Source of the DNA: Anthoceros angustus
Lineage: Eukaryota > Streptophyta > Anthocerotopsida > Anthocerotales > Anthocerotaceae
Direction: 5' to 3'
Length of the DNA stretch: 64,000 bases
Assembly (NCBI GenBank): GCA_010909165.1
Contig: MU008189.1
Coordinates: forward strand, 496,001-560,000
Part shown: positions 20,811 to 33,232 of the stretch, piece after piece
How positions within the stretch are numbered: the stretch's first letter is position 1
How the letters are laid out: each line of letters opens with the position of its first letter
Made by a program: the position numbers and the translations under genes
Notes under the pieces: model-generated
Told to the model about the DNA's origin: nothing
Seen by the model: the letters and a program-made list of their open reading frames with translations, nothing else
The model's database searches: none

Positions 20811-23800
20811 ATGTTGAACAAGTTGCTGCCCCGGCGGGCCTCTTCGCTGTCCTCGCAGGTATTGCCATGGCTTCTGAATGGGTGTTTTTGATGAGGAGGC
20901 AGTATCTGAGCCCATGGTCTAGCTGTAAACGGCGTAATAGCAAGCCTGGAAGTAGGTCTGGAAACTAGGCAAAGTCTTGAGCAGCTTAGCTCTGTTGTTT
21001 GGATCCGGAATGGTGTTGATGCAGCTGCATCGTGTCCAACCTGTTGGTTGGAATGCCAGCAATCTTCATAGCCTGCTTGTTTTTTACTCTGATTCTGCTG
21101 TGGTGAGAGAGTGCGACGTTACCTTAAACCCTAAACCCCCATTGGTCCTGAATCCATCGCTGAAAGGTTGTAAACTCTGCCAGCTGACTAGTCAACAATG
21201 CTGCAATTGAAGTTTTTGTTGTTAGGGCAAGGATGGATTGGCTATGCAGGGTGCTGAAAGGAGTGATAGTCCTCGAGTGAGCATATCTAAGGAACCAGGC
21301 AGTGAATCTGAGGCAACCGTAAGCTCAAAACAGTAATGATTACAAGCACATGCTGTTGCCCTAAAACCGAGAAGGCTGATAAAGAGAGTTGTTTCAGTGC
21401 AATATGTCTTATAGCCTGCTGTGCTGGAAAACAGACGTCTCAGGGAGTGGCCCAGAACCTGCCCACAGGAGCATTGAAAGGGGCGGAGGTGGAGCTGACC
21501 TTGACAGGCCATAGCGGAGTACCAGCCACCGCCCTACTTCTGGCTTATGAGCCAGTACAGAGACTGCTAGCTGTTGGAACTAGGTACGCGGTGGCAAGTA
21601 CTTGAAATAGTGCCGTTGCTACGGCGTCAGGGATGGTGTCTGGCTGCTTACTCAATGTGTCTAATGTGATATTCGCTTGGGTCTGTTCAGGGATGGTCGT
21701 GTAAAGCTGTTTGGTGCTGATGGCTCAGAGGATCTATTACTGTCTGCAGGACGGGACCCATGCAAATATCTGGAGGTGTGGTTTGTGATGTGGATTGGTG
21801 TTCCTGTATTCTGCAAATCAGATGGTTGCTTTGTGTCTCGGAAGTGTTTCTGATGCAACTTTTTTTCTTGTCAGTTTATTTACAACCAGAATGCTTTGGT
21901 TCATGTATCTACTACAAATGAAATCAAGGTACATGTTGTCCGTCACCAGTGCTTGTGTTGCTTGAACTTGAGTGCGGACCCTTCTCTCAGACAGATTCAA
22001 GCGTTTGTCTGTCTAGTAGCTTCCTTGATGCAAGACATTTGAAATGCTTGGTGGCTTGCAGGTTTTTGATGTCAATGACAGAGAGCTGGCTGCATCTCTA
22101 CAGTGGGCTAGCTGTGTCACAGCCTTCACTGTCGCACAGGGAACTATGTTCATGTATGTTCTGATTGGCACCAGCCCTCCCACTTTCTCCCTTTTCTTTC
22201 CAGTGATATGCTGTTCAAAAGGATGTGTACCTTGTACATCATACACTATAGCACCAGCATGCTCCCTCGTCCAAAATTGGAGGTCTCATGGTGTCACTTT
22301 GCCTCAGGTACATTGGGGATGAATCCGGAACGGTGAGCATTGTGCAATATTTGCCTGAAGAAGGGATACTTTCTGTCATGCCATATTCTGTGCCAAGCCA
22401 TCTCACTCTCCGTAAGTGATGTACTTTGGAAGGGTAGCTCTTGCTCTATGCTGTCTTATTGAACTGCTCCAAGTTGTATTTTTCCACTATTGCTTCTGAC
22501 AGCCATGCACTGGCTTTACAGCTGGCCTGGTTGAGTTTGGAAGCACTGATGGGGGCATTGTTGTTGCAATTTTGCCCCAACCTGGAGCTATTCACAACAG
22601 GCAAGCTCCCCATCTTAGTCAATGGCCTTATGAATGTCCCATCTGCCACTCTGGTCTTATCACTCAGCTCACACTCAATCGACCTTCCTGGCAGAATTCT
22701 GATTGCATATTCAATTGGCTTGGTGGTTCTCTGGGGCCTCTACGAGGAGGAACCTTTACTTATAAGGGGCGGGTCAAAGAATCAGCATTCCAGGCTTAAA
22801 GGTCCGCCAGCTGGAAGGGCATCTCTGCCATTGTCACTTGATGATGAGGATGATCCACAGGAAATAAGCAATGCCTGTTGGGCTAGCCTGTCGGGAAAGC
22901 TTCTGGCTGTTGGCTACCTCAATGGGGATATTGGCCTGTGGCATATTCCAAATCCGTTTTCTTCGAAGAAGGCAGAGGGTGATGCTTGGTCACCTCTGCA
23001 ATTGGTGAAGCTAGTACCAACAGAACAACGCCTTCCAGTTTCTTCCTTAAATTTCGCAGCAAGTGGGCAAAGTTATGGTCGTTTGTACGTACTGGGTGGA
23101 GGCGACTGTCAGCATCCTTTGAAGATAACTGTGAGTAGGTAAATATGGATGTAGTCTGTTCATGAGAAAACATCTCAGAGATGCAGATCCTTGCAAACCA
23201 AGGCTGCTGTCTGGGAAAGGCCGCTGCATTTGTAAATTCTTCTGCATTTTAGGTTCATGTGGTTCATGAAGCATCGCGTGCTGCGTGTCTTTGTTTTCCT
23301 TTTCTTGTACAGTCTGTTTGCTTGATGCGTCTTGCCGAAAAGGAGATGCAGTATAGTGAATATCTCTGAATATTGGAGCATTTACTCTAGCTTGAATTAT
23401 CTGTGTTTTGCAGGTGCTTGCTGTAGCTGAGGACGAGCCTGGGAAGTTGCCTGCCCAAACAGAGCTCCCTTGGTTTGGCCCTGTTGGAGATTTTCGGCTT
23501 CTCAGAGACACAGAGGATGTCTATGGTTCAGCCAGTGGCATTGCAGTTCTAGACAGTTCCGGTCAGCTTCGCACATATGATGAAAGGACAATTGCAGGTG
23601 CGATTGACTCGGATAAGATCAGTGTATCGGACCTGCAACCTGCTCCTGTCCACCTTCGGCTGTCTGAGTCAAGCATTACTGCTGCCAAGGCCTTCTTGCT
23701 GACGGAGACTGATGTGGCATTTCGCATTGTGTTAAAGGTAAGCCCGAGGCTTTTTCTTACACACCAGAGAAGGATGTATTCAGATTCTTGCTGATCTGGC

Positions 23801-26800
23801 ATCTCGACCTGTGCTTTTCTCCAATTTCAGGTGTGCAAAGACAGTTCAGCTACCTCGTCTTTACAAGGGCTGAAATTTGGATCAGGTCATTCTGGAGGCC
23901 ACACTGGGGGTATTCCGACATACTACCTGTCAGGGCACAAAGATGGGACCGTGCAGTTGTGGGATGCAACAATTCCTGGGTTTCACTTTGTCTGTAGCAT
24001 CCCACAGAATCTCGAGAAGGTATGTTATGCTGTGATGGCTGCATGCACATGTACAGTTTGTTCATATCTTTGTAAGGAAGCTCGCTGAGGTCTTGAATTT
24101 ATAAGTGCAAATGTTCCTGAAAAGGAGGAAGAGGAAGGTCTGGTGTACCCCCCTGTTTCGGCTCTGGATTTCTGTCCTACCTCAGGCTTACTGGTTGTTG
24201 CCCATGAGAAAGGCTTGGTGAGTGGACTTTCTGACCTGGTGGTTTGTGCATTATCGCTTTGTTTGTGACGGTCAGCTCAATTTTTTTGTTTTCTGTTGTC
24301 CACAGGTGAGATTCTACCTTCTTTCTGAGCAAAAACGGGATTACTGCAAGAGAGTCATCAAGGCTGATATGACTGTGGACGCAGGTGGTTCGATTGTCAA
24401 CTCTTTTGTCCATGATGTCTGCATGTGTACGGTTTAATCTGCCTTTGTTCATATTTGATTTGGCTCCCACAGGATCAGTGGCAAGTCATGACGCAGGCTT
24501 TCAGCTTATATCTGATGTTGTACTCCACCAATCTACAGTGACCAACATACGTCTAGCAACTGCTGTTGGTCTTGTTGCCCTGGGGGATGCCAGTGGTGTG
24601 GTAAGGCCTCCTAAGAGAATAGTATACTCTTACGTGGTCACTGTTGTGTTCTGTATTCGAGGGTCACATGTGAAATCTGCAGAATGGTGTTCACTCTCTC
24701 ATCTGCTTTGCAGGTGTCATTGGTAAACTTGAAGACTTTGTCAGTTTTGTACTTGAGCAGGCCTATGACTGTACCGCTGTCTTTGGATCTTTCAGTGGTC
24801 CCCTCTGCCCTATCTGGAACACCTTCAGGTTCTCCAAGGGGAAATGTGAACTCAACTATAGCAAGACCAGACTTTGCGGCATTTGTGGCAAATCCGAAAA
24901 CAGCAAGTTTTATCGTCAGTGAGAAACTGAGATATGAGTTTCAGCTGAGTGACTCAAAAGTGATGGCAACAAACATAAATTCATTCTTTTTAGGTGAAAT
25001 ATCTGCTTTCTCAGAAGCAGTGACGACATGTGGCTTTGTGATGTGCGTCATGATGGTGGCTTGCCTTTGTGGAGTGGAGTCTTTATGCTCACGAAGCGTG
25101 TCAATTGTGATCAATCAGATGTTTCTGGATTATGTATCTCATCCCCGGCAAGTGAGTTACCACTTCCATGGATCTCAAATCAGCCAGCAGACAAAACTGC
25201 CGGAACACCAGAAAAAGCCATGGATGCCGAACAGATTGGTGATGCCACAGGGTCGCTCCCAGCCTTGACGTCAGGAGAATCTGATGACTTTGGAGAGGCT
25301 ACTCAACAAGCTGCAGAGAGTTTGTCTGCCACTCAAAAAACTGGCACTGATCCTGGTGCAATTCTGTCTGGGCTCCATGAACCGGTGTTCTTCCTATTGT
25401 GCACAGAGAAGCAACTGGTTATGTACAACATCACAGCCATGCCATCTGTAAGGGCACAAGCAGGCTTTTAACACTACATTCTAGCTTTTACATTCGCTGC
25501 TCTCTCACATTTATTGTTGGTTTGTCCCTGGGCTGTGCAGGGAAGATTTAACTATCTGTCAAAGACGGATGTACCTGGGCCATGCATCCGGGCTTTCCCA
25601 TTGGGAGTGAAGGATGTTTTACCCCCTGGGCTTCTTCTGTTGTACCAAAGTGGAGATCTTGAGGTTCGGTATGTTATGTTTCTACCCCATATTTGTTTTC
25701 TTCTCTACAATTCAGATGTAGTATCCAGCCAACCAGGACAGAGACAAGTTGTAGCTTAAGTCTTGCAGCTTGTCAATTGAAGGTTGTCGCAGGGTCTATG
25801 AATTGGTGTTTGAGAGAACAAATCTGTTGCAGGTCATTGCCAGACCTTACAGTTGTCACAAAAACCTCAATCACTGATTGCCTGGGCTGGCAGCTGGAAG
25901 TCAATGATGCCAACTTGAAAACTTTGACTTGCACGGCTGATGGTCATCTGAGCATGGTGAGGACTGCTGTTTGGGTTGGTGCCTCCAATTTATGTGTGCT
26001 CTATGATGCTGATGTTCCTGATGAATTGTCGGCGCAGGTTATCTTTTCTGACACGGACGGCAGTGCAGAAGTGGTTCAGATGTCTGTTTTGACAAACCTT
26101 CCCTCGCAGTGAGTGACTTACCTGCACACAAGCTGGGTCATCAAAGACATGTATCGTCATGCACTAGCATAACCCATGATTGCGTGAATACAGACAGAGG
26201 TCCAGTGCAGAGCCTGAAACTCCTGAAGGATCTGGTATTGAGGCAGAGGAACGGCGGGGTAGTGGAGGTGTAAGTAGTGAGCGCAAGAAACCCAAAGTAT
26301 TCAAGGCCGTACGTCTTCTAAACTTTTCTTTGTCTGCTGGCGTGGGATTTGTATTTATGAGTTACTGTATGTATATATGTTTTCTTTGAAATGGAGGATG
26401 CCCGTGTATGTCCTGCGAGAGTCAAACTGAGCGATATTTCTTGTTTCGTTGAATGTTTCTTTGGTGCAACTTGGAGCTCATGCAGTTCAAATCTCGTTTA
26501 CGTGGCATGGCAAAGGAAGCAAAATTTGTGGTCGCCACTGTGCAGAGCAACCTCCCCAGCGAGGTTACGAAGGCGCTAAAAAAGGGCACAAAGGTTGTTA
26601 GTAGCATCGGCAACACAGTTAGCAGCAGTTTACCTACGAAGGGCTTAAGCCTTCCTAGGAAGAGCAAGATCTGGTTGAGAATGAGCGCAGAAAAACCGGT
26701 AATGCGGTCGCCTTCAGACTTACAGCTCTTGTTTCTGAAGCCTGTTGGCTCGTCAGAAGAGCTGGACATCGACGACATAGATATTGATGACGTGGGGAGT

Positions 26801-27583
26801 GATGATTTTCGTTCAACAACAGCTGTTGATGGTACACATTTCTTTTCGTGTTGAGCTCTGTCGGTAGATGTTGACTGCTCCCACCTCTGTCTTGGATGGT
26901 GCTCCTCATGATGCAATGCAAGGCCAGTGACTTACCAGATGTGCCAGTAGACTTGAGCTTGTTGCATTGTGTGGTGTCTATTTGTGACAGATCGGCGACC
27001 CAGCCCCAAAGACTTGAAGAAGAAAACTAGTTTTTTGGGAGAGAGATCTAGTATAGGAGATTCTGTGGATAAGCAAAGCATGCGAGAGGCCTCTGAGCGG
27101 TCAAAGCTGTTCGACGGTGGGTCTTCGAGCGGCGGCAGTAGCTTCACGCCCCAAGTGCGCTCAGCGGCTGAGATCAGGGCAAAGTATGGCCACCCATCTG
27201 CAAGCGTATGTTCCCGGACCCTCTAGCTATTGCTGTTAATCACGTTGTGAATCCGGCTCCTATGGTTCGTGGTTCTGATCATGTGCATGCTGTATGTGAC
27301 TGGTGTGCAGGATATCGGAGGTGCCGCTCGGGAGGCGAGACACAAGCTGGCGGAGCGTGGAGAAAGGCTTCAGGTTTGTCAGCTTGTCAGCCTCCACCCG
27401 TGGAAGCTAAAAACCTGCTCCCCGTGGCAGTGCTCGTATGGGATCGTTATAACTTTGTCTGCTTGCGTCGAACAGGCTGTCCAGGATAAAACTCAAGAAT
27501 TGGAATCTGGAGCAGCTAATTTTGCGTCGATGGCAGAGGAGCTTGCAAAGAAGATGGAAGGGAAGAAATGGTGGGAGCTTTAA
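20811..27583 (+). CDS. Tomosyn / lethal-giant-larvae-type WD40 SNARE regulator
   Basis: A gene of about 20 exons. Exons I could join in frame include 20811-20858, 21226-21318, 21435-21583, 21691-21775, 21875-21928, 22062-22153, 22308-22411, 22522-22600, 22695-23130, 23414-23737, 23831-24019, about 24125-24217, 24306-24384, 24473-24600, 24714-about 24918, 25541-25668, from 25833, 27311-27373 and 27476-27583. The start MLNKLLPRRASS lies in a tiny exon. WD40-type blades follow (VGTRDGRVKLFGADG, YLSGHKDGTVQLWDA), then the acidic motif SSEELDIDDIDIDD shared with Arabidopsis tomosyn. The end is an R-SNARE-like coiled coil (AREARHKLAERGERLQ, ANFASMAEELAKKM) finishing KWWEL. Family members bind syntaxin-type Q-SNAREs through that tail and restrain vesicle fusion at the plasma membrane. 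Splicing between 24.9 and 25.5 kb is not fully resolved. Confidence 0.88.
21126..21134 (+). promoter_or_regulatory. Telo-box (AAACCCTAA) in intron 1
   Basis: The motif sits in the first intron of the tomosyn gene. Telo-boxes near plant transcription starts are known regulatory elements of growth-related genes; one occurrence could be chance. Confidence 0.25.
22601..22694 (+). other. GC-AG intron in the tomosyn gene
   Basis: The exon ends CACAACAG and the next bases are GCAAGC, not GT. The intron ends CCTGGCAG. Joining restores the family-conserved reading (IHN-RILIAYSIGLVVLWGL) with correct phase, so a GC donor fits best. GC-AG introns are a known minority class with an AG|GCAAG consensus, which this matches. 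Confidence 0.75.
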
Positions 27584-29132
27584 CAGGGCTGCGTTTTTTC
27601 TTTAATCTTGTTTGGCCTGAACCGAATCGTGTTGCTGTGTTTTGAGTGCTCGGTGAAACGTGGAGAACCAATCTACCATCCCGCATAGCTTTCTTATGTA
27701 CAGCTATAACAAACTGCGTCTGACTGAGACTTGTGTATCGCCGTCCGTCGAAACCTGGTGAAATGCTTGACTACATTCGTAATAGCGTTGTGGTGAATCT
27801 CTCCTGTTCCCCAGCCGTATCGGCGAGAGCGCTCCCCGACGGAGCCGATGGACCTGGGCGACAAGACAGTGACAGTACCTCTACAGCGTGGCACGCACCG
27901 GAGAGTATCCGCTGGGAGACCATGCCACGAAAACCTAGAGCTGTATCCTGGAGAGATCGACGGAACGCCAGAGCATTCACCTCCGCTACCTCCGACTTCG
28001 TGTCATCCGGCTGAGATACCTCCGCTGCTGCGTGTTCGCCATATGCGCCTCTTGAAAATCTGCTGCAGGCGTCTTCTCACGGGCATCCCCAGCCCCCTTG
28101 GCCGCGGGCATCGTCTGATCGCACTTGACCGCTTACGTGTGAGTCGTCTCCATTTCCACGGTCGCGTAACTCGGTCACAGTGACGACAATGAAAGCTAGA
28201 TCTAGGGTCTTAGGATTTAGGATTTGTACCATCACACGAAACCCTTTTGCAACTGATGGTGTTACCGAGGGAAAACCCTCAACCATGAAAATGACGTGCT
28301 CAGTTTTTGGAAAGGGTATAGGTATTAGAGTTTTTCATTGAAGAAAGGGTATACACAAAGGTCGTTTCTGCCCGTTCCGTTCCCCATCCGTGGCACCTCT
28401 TGCCCGCTCCTAGTCTTTGCACCCCTTCGCATTTCTCTCTTCGCCTAAAAATCCTGCCACAAGCAGCATGTCAGCAGCGGTTCGCACCCGCTGGTTTTTT
28501 GCACCTTAGCACATCCCATGTATCGCGTTTCCAAAATTCACGTGCGGTTCACACGAAGTACAAGGCTATGGTCCGTGTTGCCTCTCGAATCGCTCGTCTG
28601 ATTTAAATCACTGCCCTACTGGCAACTCCATTTGAGCTCCATTTGGACAACTCCATTTGAGCTCGGATGCGTGATCCATCACGCAGTGAGCTCACAAAGG
28701 ACCACTCGCTACACTCTTGTTGTGCACTGGTCATTCCCAAGTCCAACTGAAAGTCATGGCCAGAATGTGTGCTATGCTGCGATGCCTACCAATGCCATCC
28801 ACTACCTGTGAATATATATATATATGCATCACCGAAACTTGTCATTGTCTTATATTTCCATTGCCCTCAAAAACGACATTTCACATCACTTCATCATTCT
28901 GGCGTGCATTGTGCCCTACACTTGCCTCTTATCCATTGTGCGCTACAATTAGCATCCGATGCACATGTCACAGTTGTTGGAATAAGCTGAGAAGTAGTGG
29001 TGAGAGGTAAAGATGTTGAAGCTCACAAACACCAAGCATGCTTCGACATTGAGGAAGTTTGCCATGATGCACATCATTTTCGCGCTAGTACTATTAGGAT
29101 ATGCACTATTAGGATGCCATCAGAGTCTTGAG
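27584..29132. other. Intergenic region downstream of tomosyn
   Basis: Begins with the probable 3' UTR of the tomosyn gene. The rest holds short scattered frames with no recognisable product. It may contain the distal end of the minus-strand gypsy element, but I found no clear LTR. Confidence 0.35.
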
Positions 29133-30032
29133 CTAAAGGAAAGCTTTGCTAGATGCTTTGTCCCAATCCCATCCCTGTGTCCTACGAAACAACTTATCAA
29201 GAGAAGTTGTATCTGTGAAAGAGGGGATCAACCGTCGGTAGTAACTAGTAGCCTGAATGAAGGACCTTACATCCGATTGAGTGGTCGGTGCTGGCCTCTT
29301 CATCAACTTCTCTATCTTTCGTGGATCAGCCTTCACTCCACTCCCATTCACCATAAATCCTAGAAGTTCCCCTCCTATTAGTCCAAACACACATTTTGCC
29401 AAATTAAGATCGAGATTGACTTTTCTTAAGCAACCAAAAACAAGTTCCAGGTGTGTGAGATGATCTTGCTTGTCCCCTTATACTGCAAAGTCATCTAGAA
29501 ACACCCTCAAGCACTTCCCTATAGTTGTCTATAGAGCTTCCACTATATATCGTTGGAAGACTGACGGTGCATTGCAAAGCCCGAAGGGCATGACCTTGTA
29601 CATAAACACCCCCCACGGGGTGACAAAGGCAGTCTTGGGCTGGTCTTCCTTAGCAATTTCCGCCTAATGGAATCCACTGTAGCCATCACAAGATGAGTAG
29701 AGCTTGTGTCCTGCCACCTCGTCCAGAAACTCATTTGTAAAAGGCAACAGATACTTATCTTTCACAATGGCTCTGTTGAGTTCCCTGAAGTCTACACATA
29801 TATGGATCTTTCCGTTCTTCTTCATGGACATGACAATATGTGACACCCACTCTGATTCTTCAACGGGCTCGATACATCCTGTTGAAAGAAGCCTCTCAAC
29901 TTCCTCCTTGATTTCTTGCATGTGTTTTGGAGATGGTCGGTGCAACTTCTGCATCTTCAGCTTCGTATATGGTGGAATGTTGATATGGAACTTGCCCAGA
30001 CATTTCCATGTAACCAGTGATGAAGATGTCAT
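29133..30032 (-). pseudogene. Ty3/gypsy reverse transcriptase / RNase H remnant
   Basis: Readable in three overlapping frames: KMQKLHRPSPKHMQ through EESEWVSHIV and CVDFRELNRAI; then the catalytic box as VFLDDFAV near 29490 (YxDD variant); then SDVRSFIQATSYYRRLIPSF, the connection segment before RNase H. At least two frameshifts and a stop directly after the DD box show it is dead. Confidence 0.75.
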
Positions 30033-30117
30033 GGAATCTTGAGAACAATATCTTGTATTGCTCCAGCTCTTCTCCCTGTAGTAGAGGGCTGCAGGGAGTT
30101 TATTCAGAGTGGAAACT

Positions 30118-30575
30118 CAAGGGCTGGTGCATCCATTGGGCTGGTGCATATATTTGTACATCCAATGTGAAGGGGATCCGTGATTGGGCTTTGTTGGTGG
30201 TGTGAATCTGGAGAGCAAGCTCCAGGGCTCGTCAATTCTTTGGGCTCGTGCTTGCATTGGTACATGCACTGTGAAGGTGGTCTCAGCTGTTGCAAGCGGG
30301 AATGGCAGAAGGGGCTTGCATGTTTCTCACGGACGACTGATCCTTCAATTTTATGATACATGTTATCAGTGCAAGGGTAACCCACCGGTGCTAGGTCCTC
30401 TCTAAGCGCTTGGATCAACACCAGGTCGGATGTCACTGGCCTGCAGGCACCCCAGAGAACTGCACTTACTCGAGCTTTCGTGGGGGCGTGAATTCGGAGT
30501 GAATGCTGGAGGGCTGGTGCATCCATTAGCCTCGTACATACCTTCGTACATACACAGTGAAGGGGATTTGTGATT
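30118..30575 (+). repeat. Three degenerate copies of a GGGCTGGTGCAT-type repeat
   Basis: Copies start near 30118, 30228 and 30508. The first and third share GGGCTGGTGCATCCATT, a run of ACAT-rich bases, and GTGAAGGGGATxxGTGATTGGG. The middle copy is more diverged. They lie in the sequence interrupting the gypsy element. Confidence 0.6.
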
Positions 30576-30880
30576 GGGATACACAGTTGGGATTTCCAAC
30601 TAGGTGTGGGCTGCGGTTTTATTGGTACATCCTCTGATGGCGAAGGCTGTGTCTTCGCACATCTGTGGCGATTGGAAGTGGGAAAACGGGCTGATCTTCT
30701 TCACGCTATATATCCGACATTCTTCTCGCTATATATCGGACGGGTGTGTCCGGAAATGGACTAGCACACTCAGGATGTTCAAGCCTGATTGTTGGCGGTA
30801 GGCTTTTGTCTGCCCACAGCTTTCGGGCTTTTTCCTCATAGCCAACTACGTTCGAGACTAGCCGGGGTGCTTTGCTTGTT

Positions 30881-31489
30881 ATGGGTTCTAACAAGCTGGA
30901 GGGCAGCATGTCAGATCCATTGGCTACTGGGGTTGTTGTATCATTGACGGATTCCAAGGACTATTCAGAATCACAAGCTCCCTCGTCTAAGGGTGCAAGG
31001 TGCAAAAATAAAATCGAGAGATTATTCAAGTCCTTCCAAGTGGACATTAAGAAGCTACGATCAGATCTTATGGCTTCCCAGGTTGAGCTAGAGGAGGTGA
31101 AATCAGAATTTCGGGCTTTCAAGCAACATTTTGAAGACAAAATTCAATCTCAACAATTAGACATTGCTGCACTCCAAAAGAAGCTGGTTCTTGAACTTCC
31201 AATGCTATATGCAGATCTAGTCCACCACCAGCATCAAATCGCTTCCCTTAGTCGTTGCGAATTTGAGGTCCTGGGCTGCTGGGTGTGCTATGTGTATGCA
31301 GGTTCCACCCTATCCATTGTCATTTGGATGGACAGTGCGTACACCACCTTTGCATCAAAGCTGAATGCATCAGAATCAAACTCAATTTTGAGCTCTGAGT
31401 CATCTTCTTCATATATTGAGACATCCTCCTCGCTTCCAAAATCTCCAATTGATGGCAAACTACTCATGTTGACCTCTTCCGGTTTCTAG
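30881..31489 (+). CDS. Coiled-coil ORF inside the gypsy element
   Basis: An uninterrupted plus-strand ORF of about 202 residues starting MGSNKLEGSMSDP. It has a long heptad-like segment (IERLFKSFQVDIKKLRSD, then VELEEVKSEFRAFKQHFED and IQSQQLDIAALQKKL) and a Ser-rich tail. The minus strand over its last 200 bp also reads as an acidic peptide that could belong to the gypsy element, so the 3' part may be shadow. It resembles the coiled-coil leader proteins of some plant retroelements, but I cannot name it. It could be a second nested element or a captured gene fragment. Confidence 0.4.
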   Translation: MGSNKLEGSMSDPLATGVVVSLTDSKDYSESQAPSSKGARCKNKIERLFKSFQVDIKKLRSDLMASQVELEEVKSEFRAFKQHFEDKIQSQQLDIAALQKKLVLELPMLYADLVHHQHQIASLSRCEFEVLGCWVCYVYAGSTLSIVIWMDSAYTTFASKLNASESNSILSSESSSSYIETSSSLPKSPIDGKLLMLTSSGF

Positions 31490-31519
31490 GATGGAAATTA
31501 AATTTGTTTTCATGCAAGA

Positions 31520-32637
31520 CCGATCTCCAAGATGCCAATGTTCTAGTCATGGCTACCTTTTACCAACTTGAGCCATGGCTGCCCGAAGATGATGGCATAT
31601 GCATGCTCAGGCAGCTCAACAACATTAAAACCCATAGACATATACCCCTTCGACTACTACCTTGACATTGTCCACAATCCCCTTTATTGGAAGAGGGACA
31701 TTCGATGCATTTTTGAAGACCTTCTTACAGGCTCTCAACTTTGAATCCTGCAGCCCCAATTGGGAAAGCTACATGTCATTCAAGATGTTTGTTGAGGCTC
31801 CTCCATTCACGTCATGGACTTCCCAGTCATTGATCCAAGCTTTCACAGATGGTAGATCATTCTTTCGGAGCCATCCTCCTTTCAAATCACGGCCACCGAC
31901 ATGAATCACCATAGAAGTAGCAGAAGGCTCATCTTTCGTTTCCTCTTTCGTTTTCGCCCTGCCTTTACGAGGCTTCAGCTCTCGGATACTTAAGGCTGTA
32001 GTCATTTCTCGCCTTGCAGATATGACAATTCCGAAGAGCTGTCCAAAGGTCATTTTCACAGGCCTGTCTGCGATGTCTTCGACCAGAGAATACTTGAGTG
32101 TGTCCTTGGCGATGGGTGGCAACACCATTACCTTCTTCCTCCGGCGCTTGGGCTTCCCTTGTAGCAGCAGCTGGGTCTTCGGCATCCTTCATGATGACTT
32201 CAAGATCAACTACATCAACCTCGCGTCGTTGAACTTTCGGCTTCCTTCGGGTTTCTTTCTCATCGCCAAGAGGCTCTTCGTCTCGGAGCTTCTTGTCTTC
32301 TTTTGTCACAGCCAAGATACATGGGCCTGGGATGCAGCCAAAGAATACCCCTCTTACTATCTCATCCTCGGACGATTCCTCGGTTACAATGACCAGCTGT
32401 TGGTTAATATTCCGGCTGTAATCCGTGGATGAAATGTAGCACCACTTCTTTATTCTTTTCTCCTTCATAGCCAACCTTCTTGTTGAGGATGGTGGTCTTA
32501 TTGTCGTAGCTTTCAAGGGACTTAGAGTCATCTTGGTAGAGGTCGAACAGTTGGTCGTGGCAGTCTCGCATGAAGGTGGGGCTCCTGAATGACCAAGAAG
32601 GCACATCACATTCCAGACTAGTCAAGTTGATCAACAT
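31520..32637 (-). pseudogene. Ty3/gypsy Gag and aspartic protease remnant
   Basis: Minus-strand reading begins with a Gag-like segment (SPTFMRDCHDQLFDLYQDD, then EVVLHFIHGLQPEY), passes through a Lys/Arg/Glu-rich linker and reaches a protease-like motif VHDVNGGASTNIL followed by VVELPEHAYAIIFGQPWL. The usual D-S/T-G triad is altered (N-G-G). Frameshifts near 32200 and 31760 break the frame. Confidence 0.6.
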
Positions 32638-32792
32638 CCTTCAACTTCTCAAATCAGGCTTCGTTATTACCTTAGAGAGACTTGGGGAAGTACTTTAAAA
32701 TACTTCTTCTTCATACCCATGATCTGTGACTTCAATGCATTCTTGAATTTGAGCAAATGCTCATCGGAATCATTTGTTAGGGTACCATGAAA

Positions 32793-32875
32793 CATAGGCA
32801 GGGCAGTAGCATCAAGGCACTCATAGGGGTTTGGAAGTCGAAAGAAAGTGCCTTGATGCTACTGCTCTGCCTATG
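32793..32875. repeat. 29-bp stem, 25-nt loop perfect-type hairpin
   Basis: The left arm 32793-32821 (CATAGGCAGGGCAGTAGC onward) is the reverse complement of the right arm 32847-32875 with one mismatch. The loop is 32822-32846. A stem this long and clean with a short loop is unlikely by chance. Confidence 0.85.
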
Positions 32876-33232
32876 ACTTCGACATGATTACTTCTAGCTT
32901 GTCTAGACTCCTATGAATGAATGCAGGGACTTGGAATGTAGTTTCGGGTCAATTCTTGTGGGTGTTAGTAACGACTGTCAAAAAATACATCTACTACCAA
33001 TACAAGGGAAACTGAGTGAATCTGAAAGGTAGAAGCAAAATCTGTGGTGGCTCTTCTTTAGTTGTGCAGACTTGTACTGATTGCTACTTTCTCTCTCTTC
33101 GTGCTTGAATAGATTCCCTTCTCATGATGTCTACAATACACACAAAACAAAGGTTGTGGGGAGTTTGATCCGAGAGTTGAGGAGGTTTAGCAATAGGTTG
33201 CAATTAGCAAACCAAGCTCAGGCCTCAGCAAT

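Noticed and set aside
28800-28826. TATATATATA run as a promoter TATA box
   Set aside because: No gene follows on either strand at a suitable distance; plain dinucleotide repeat.
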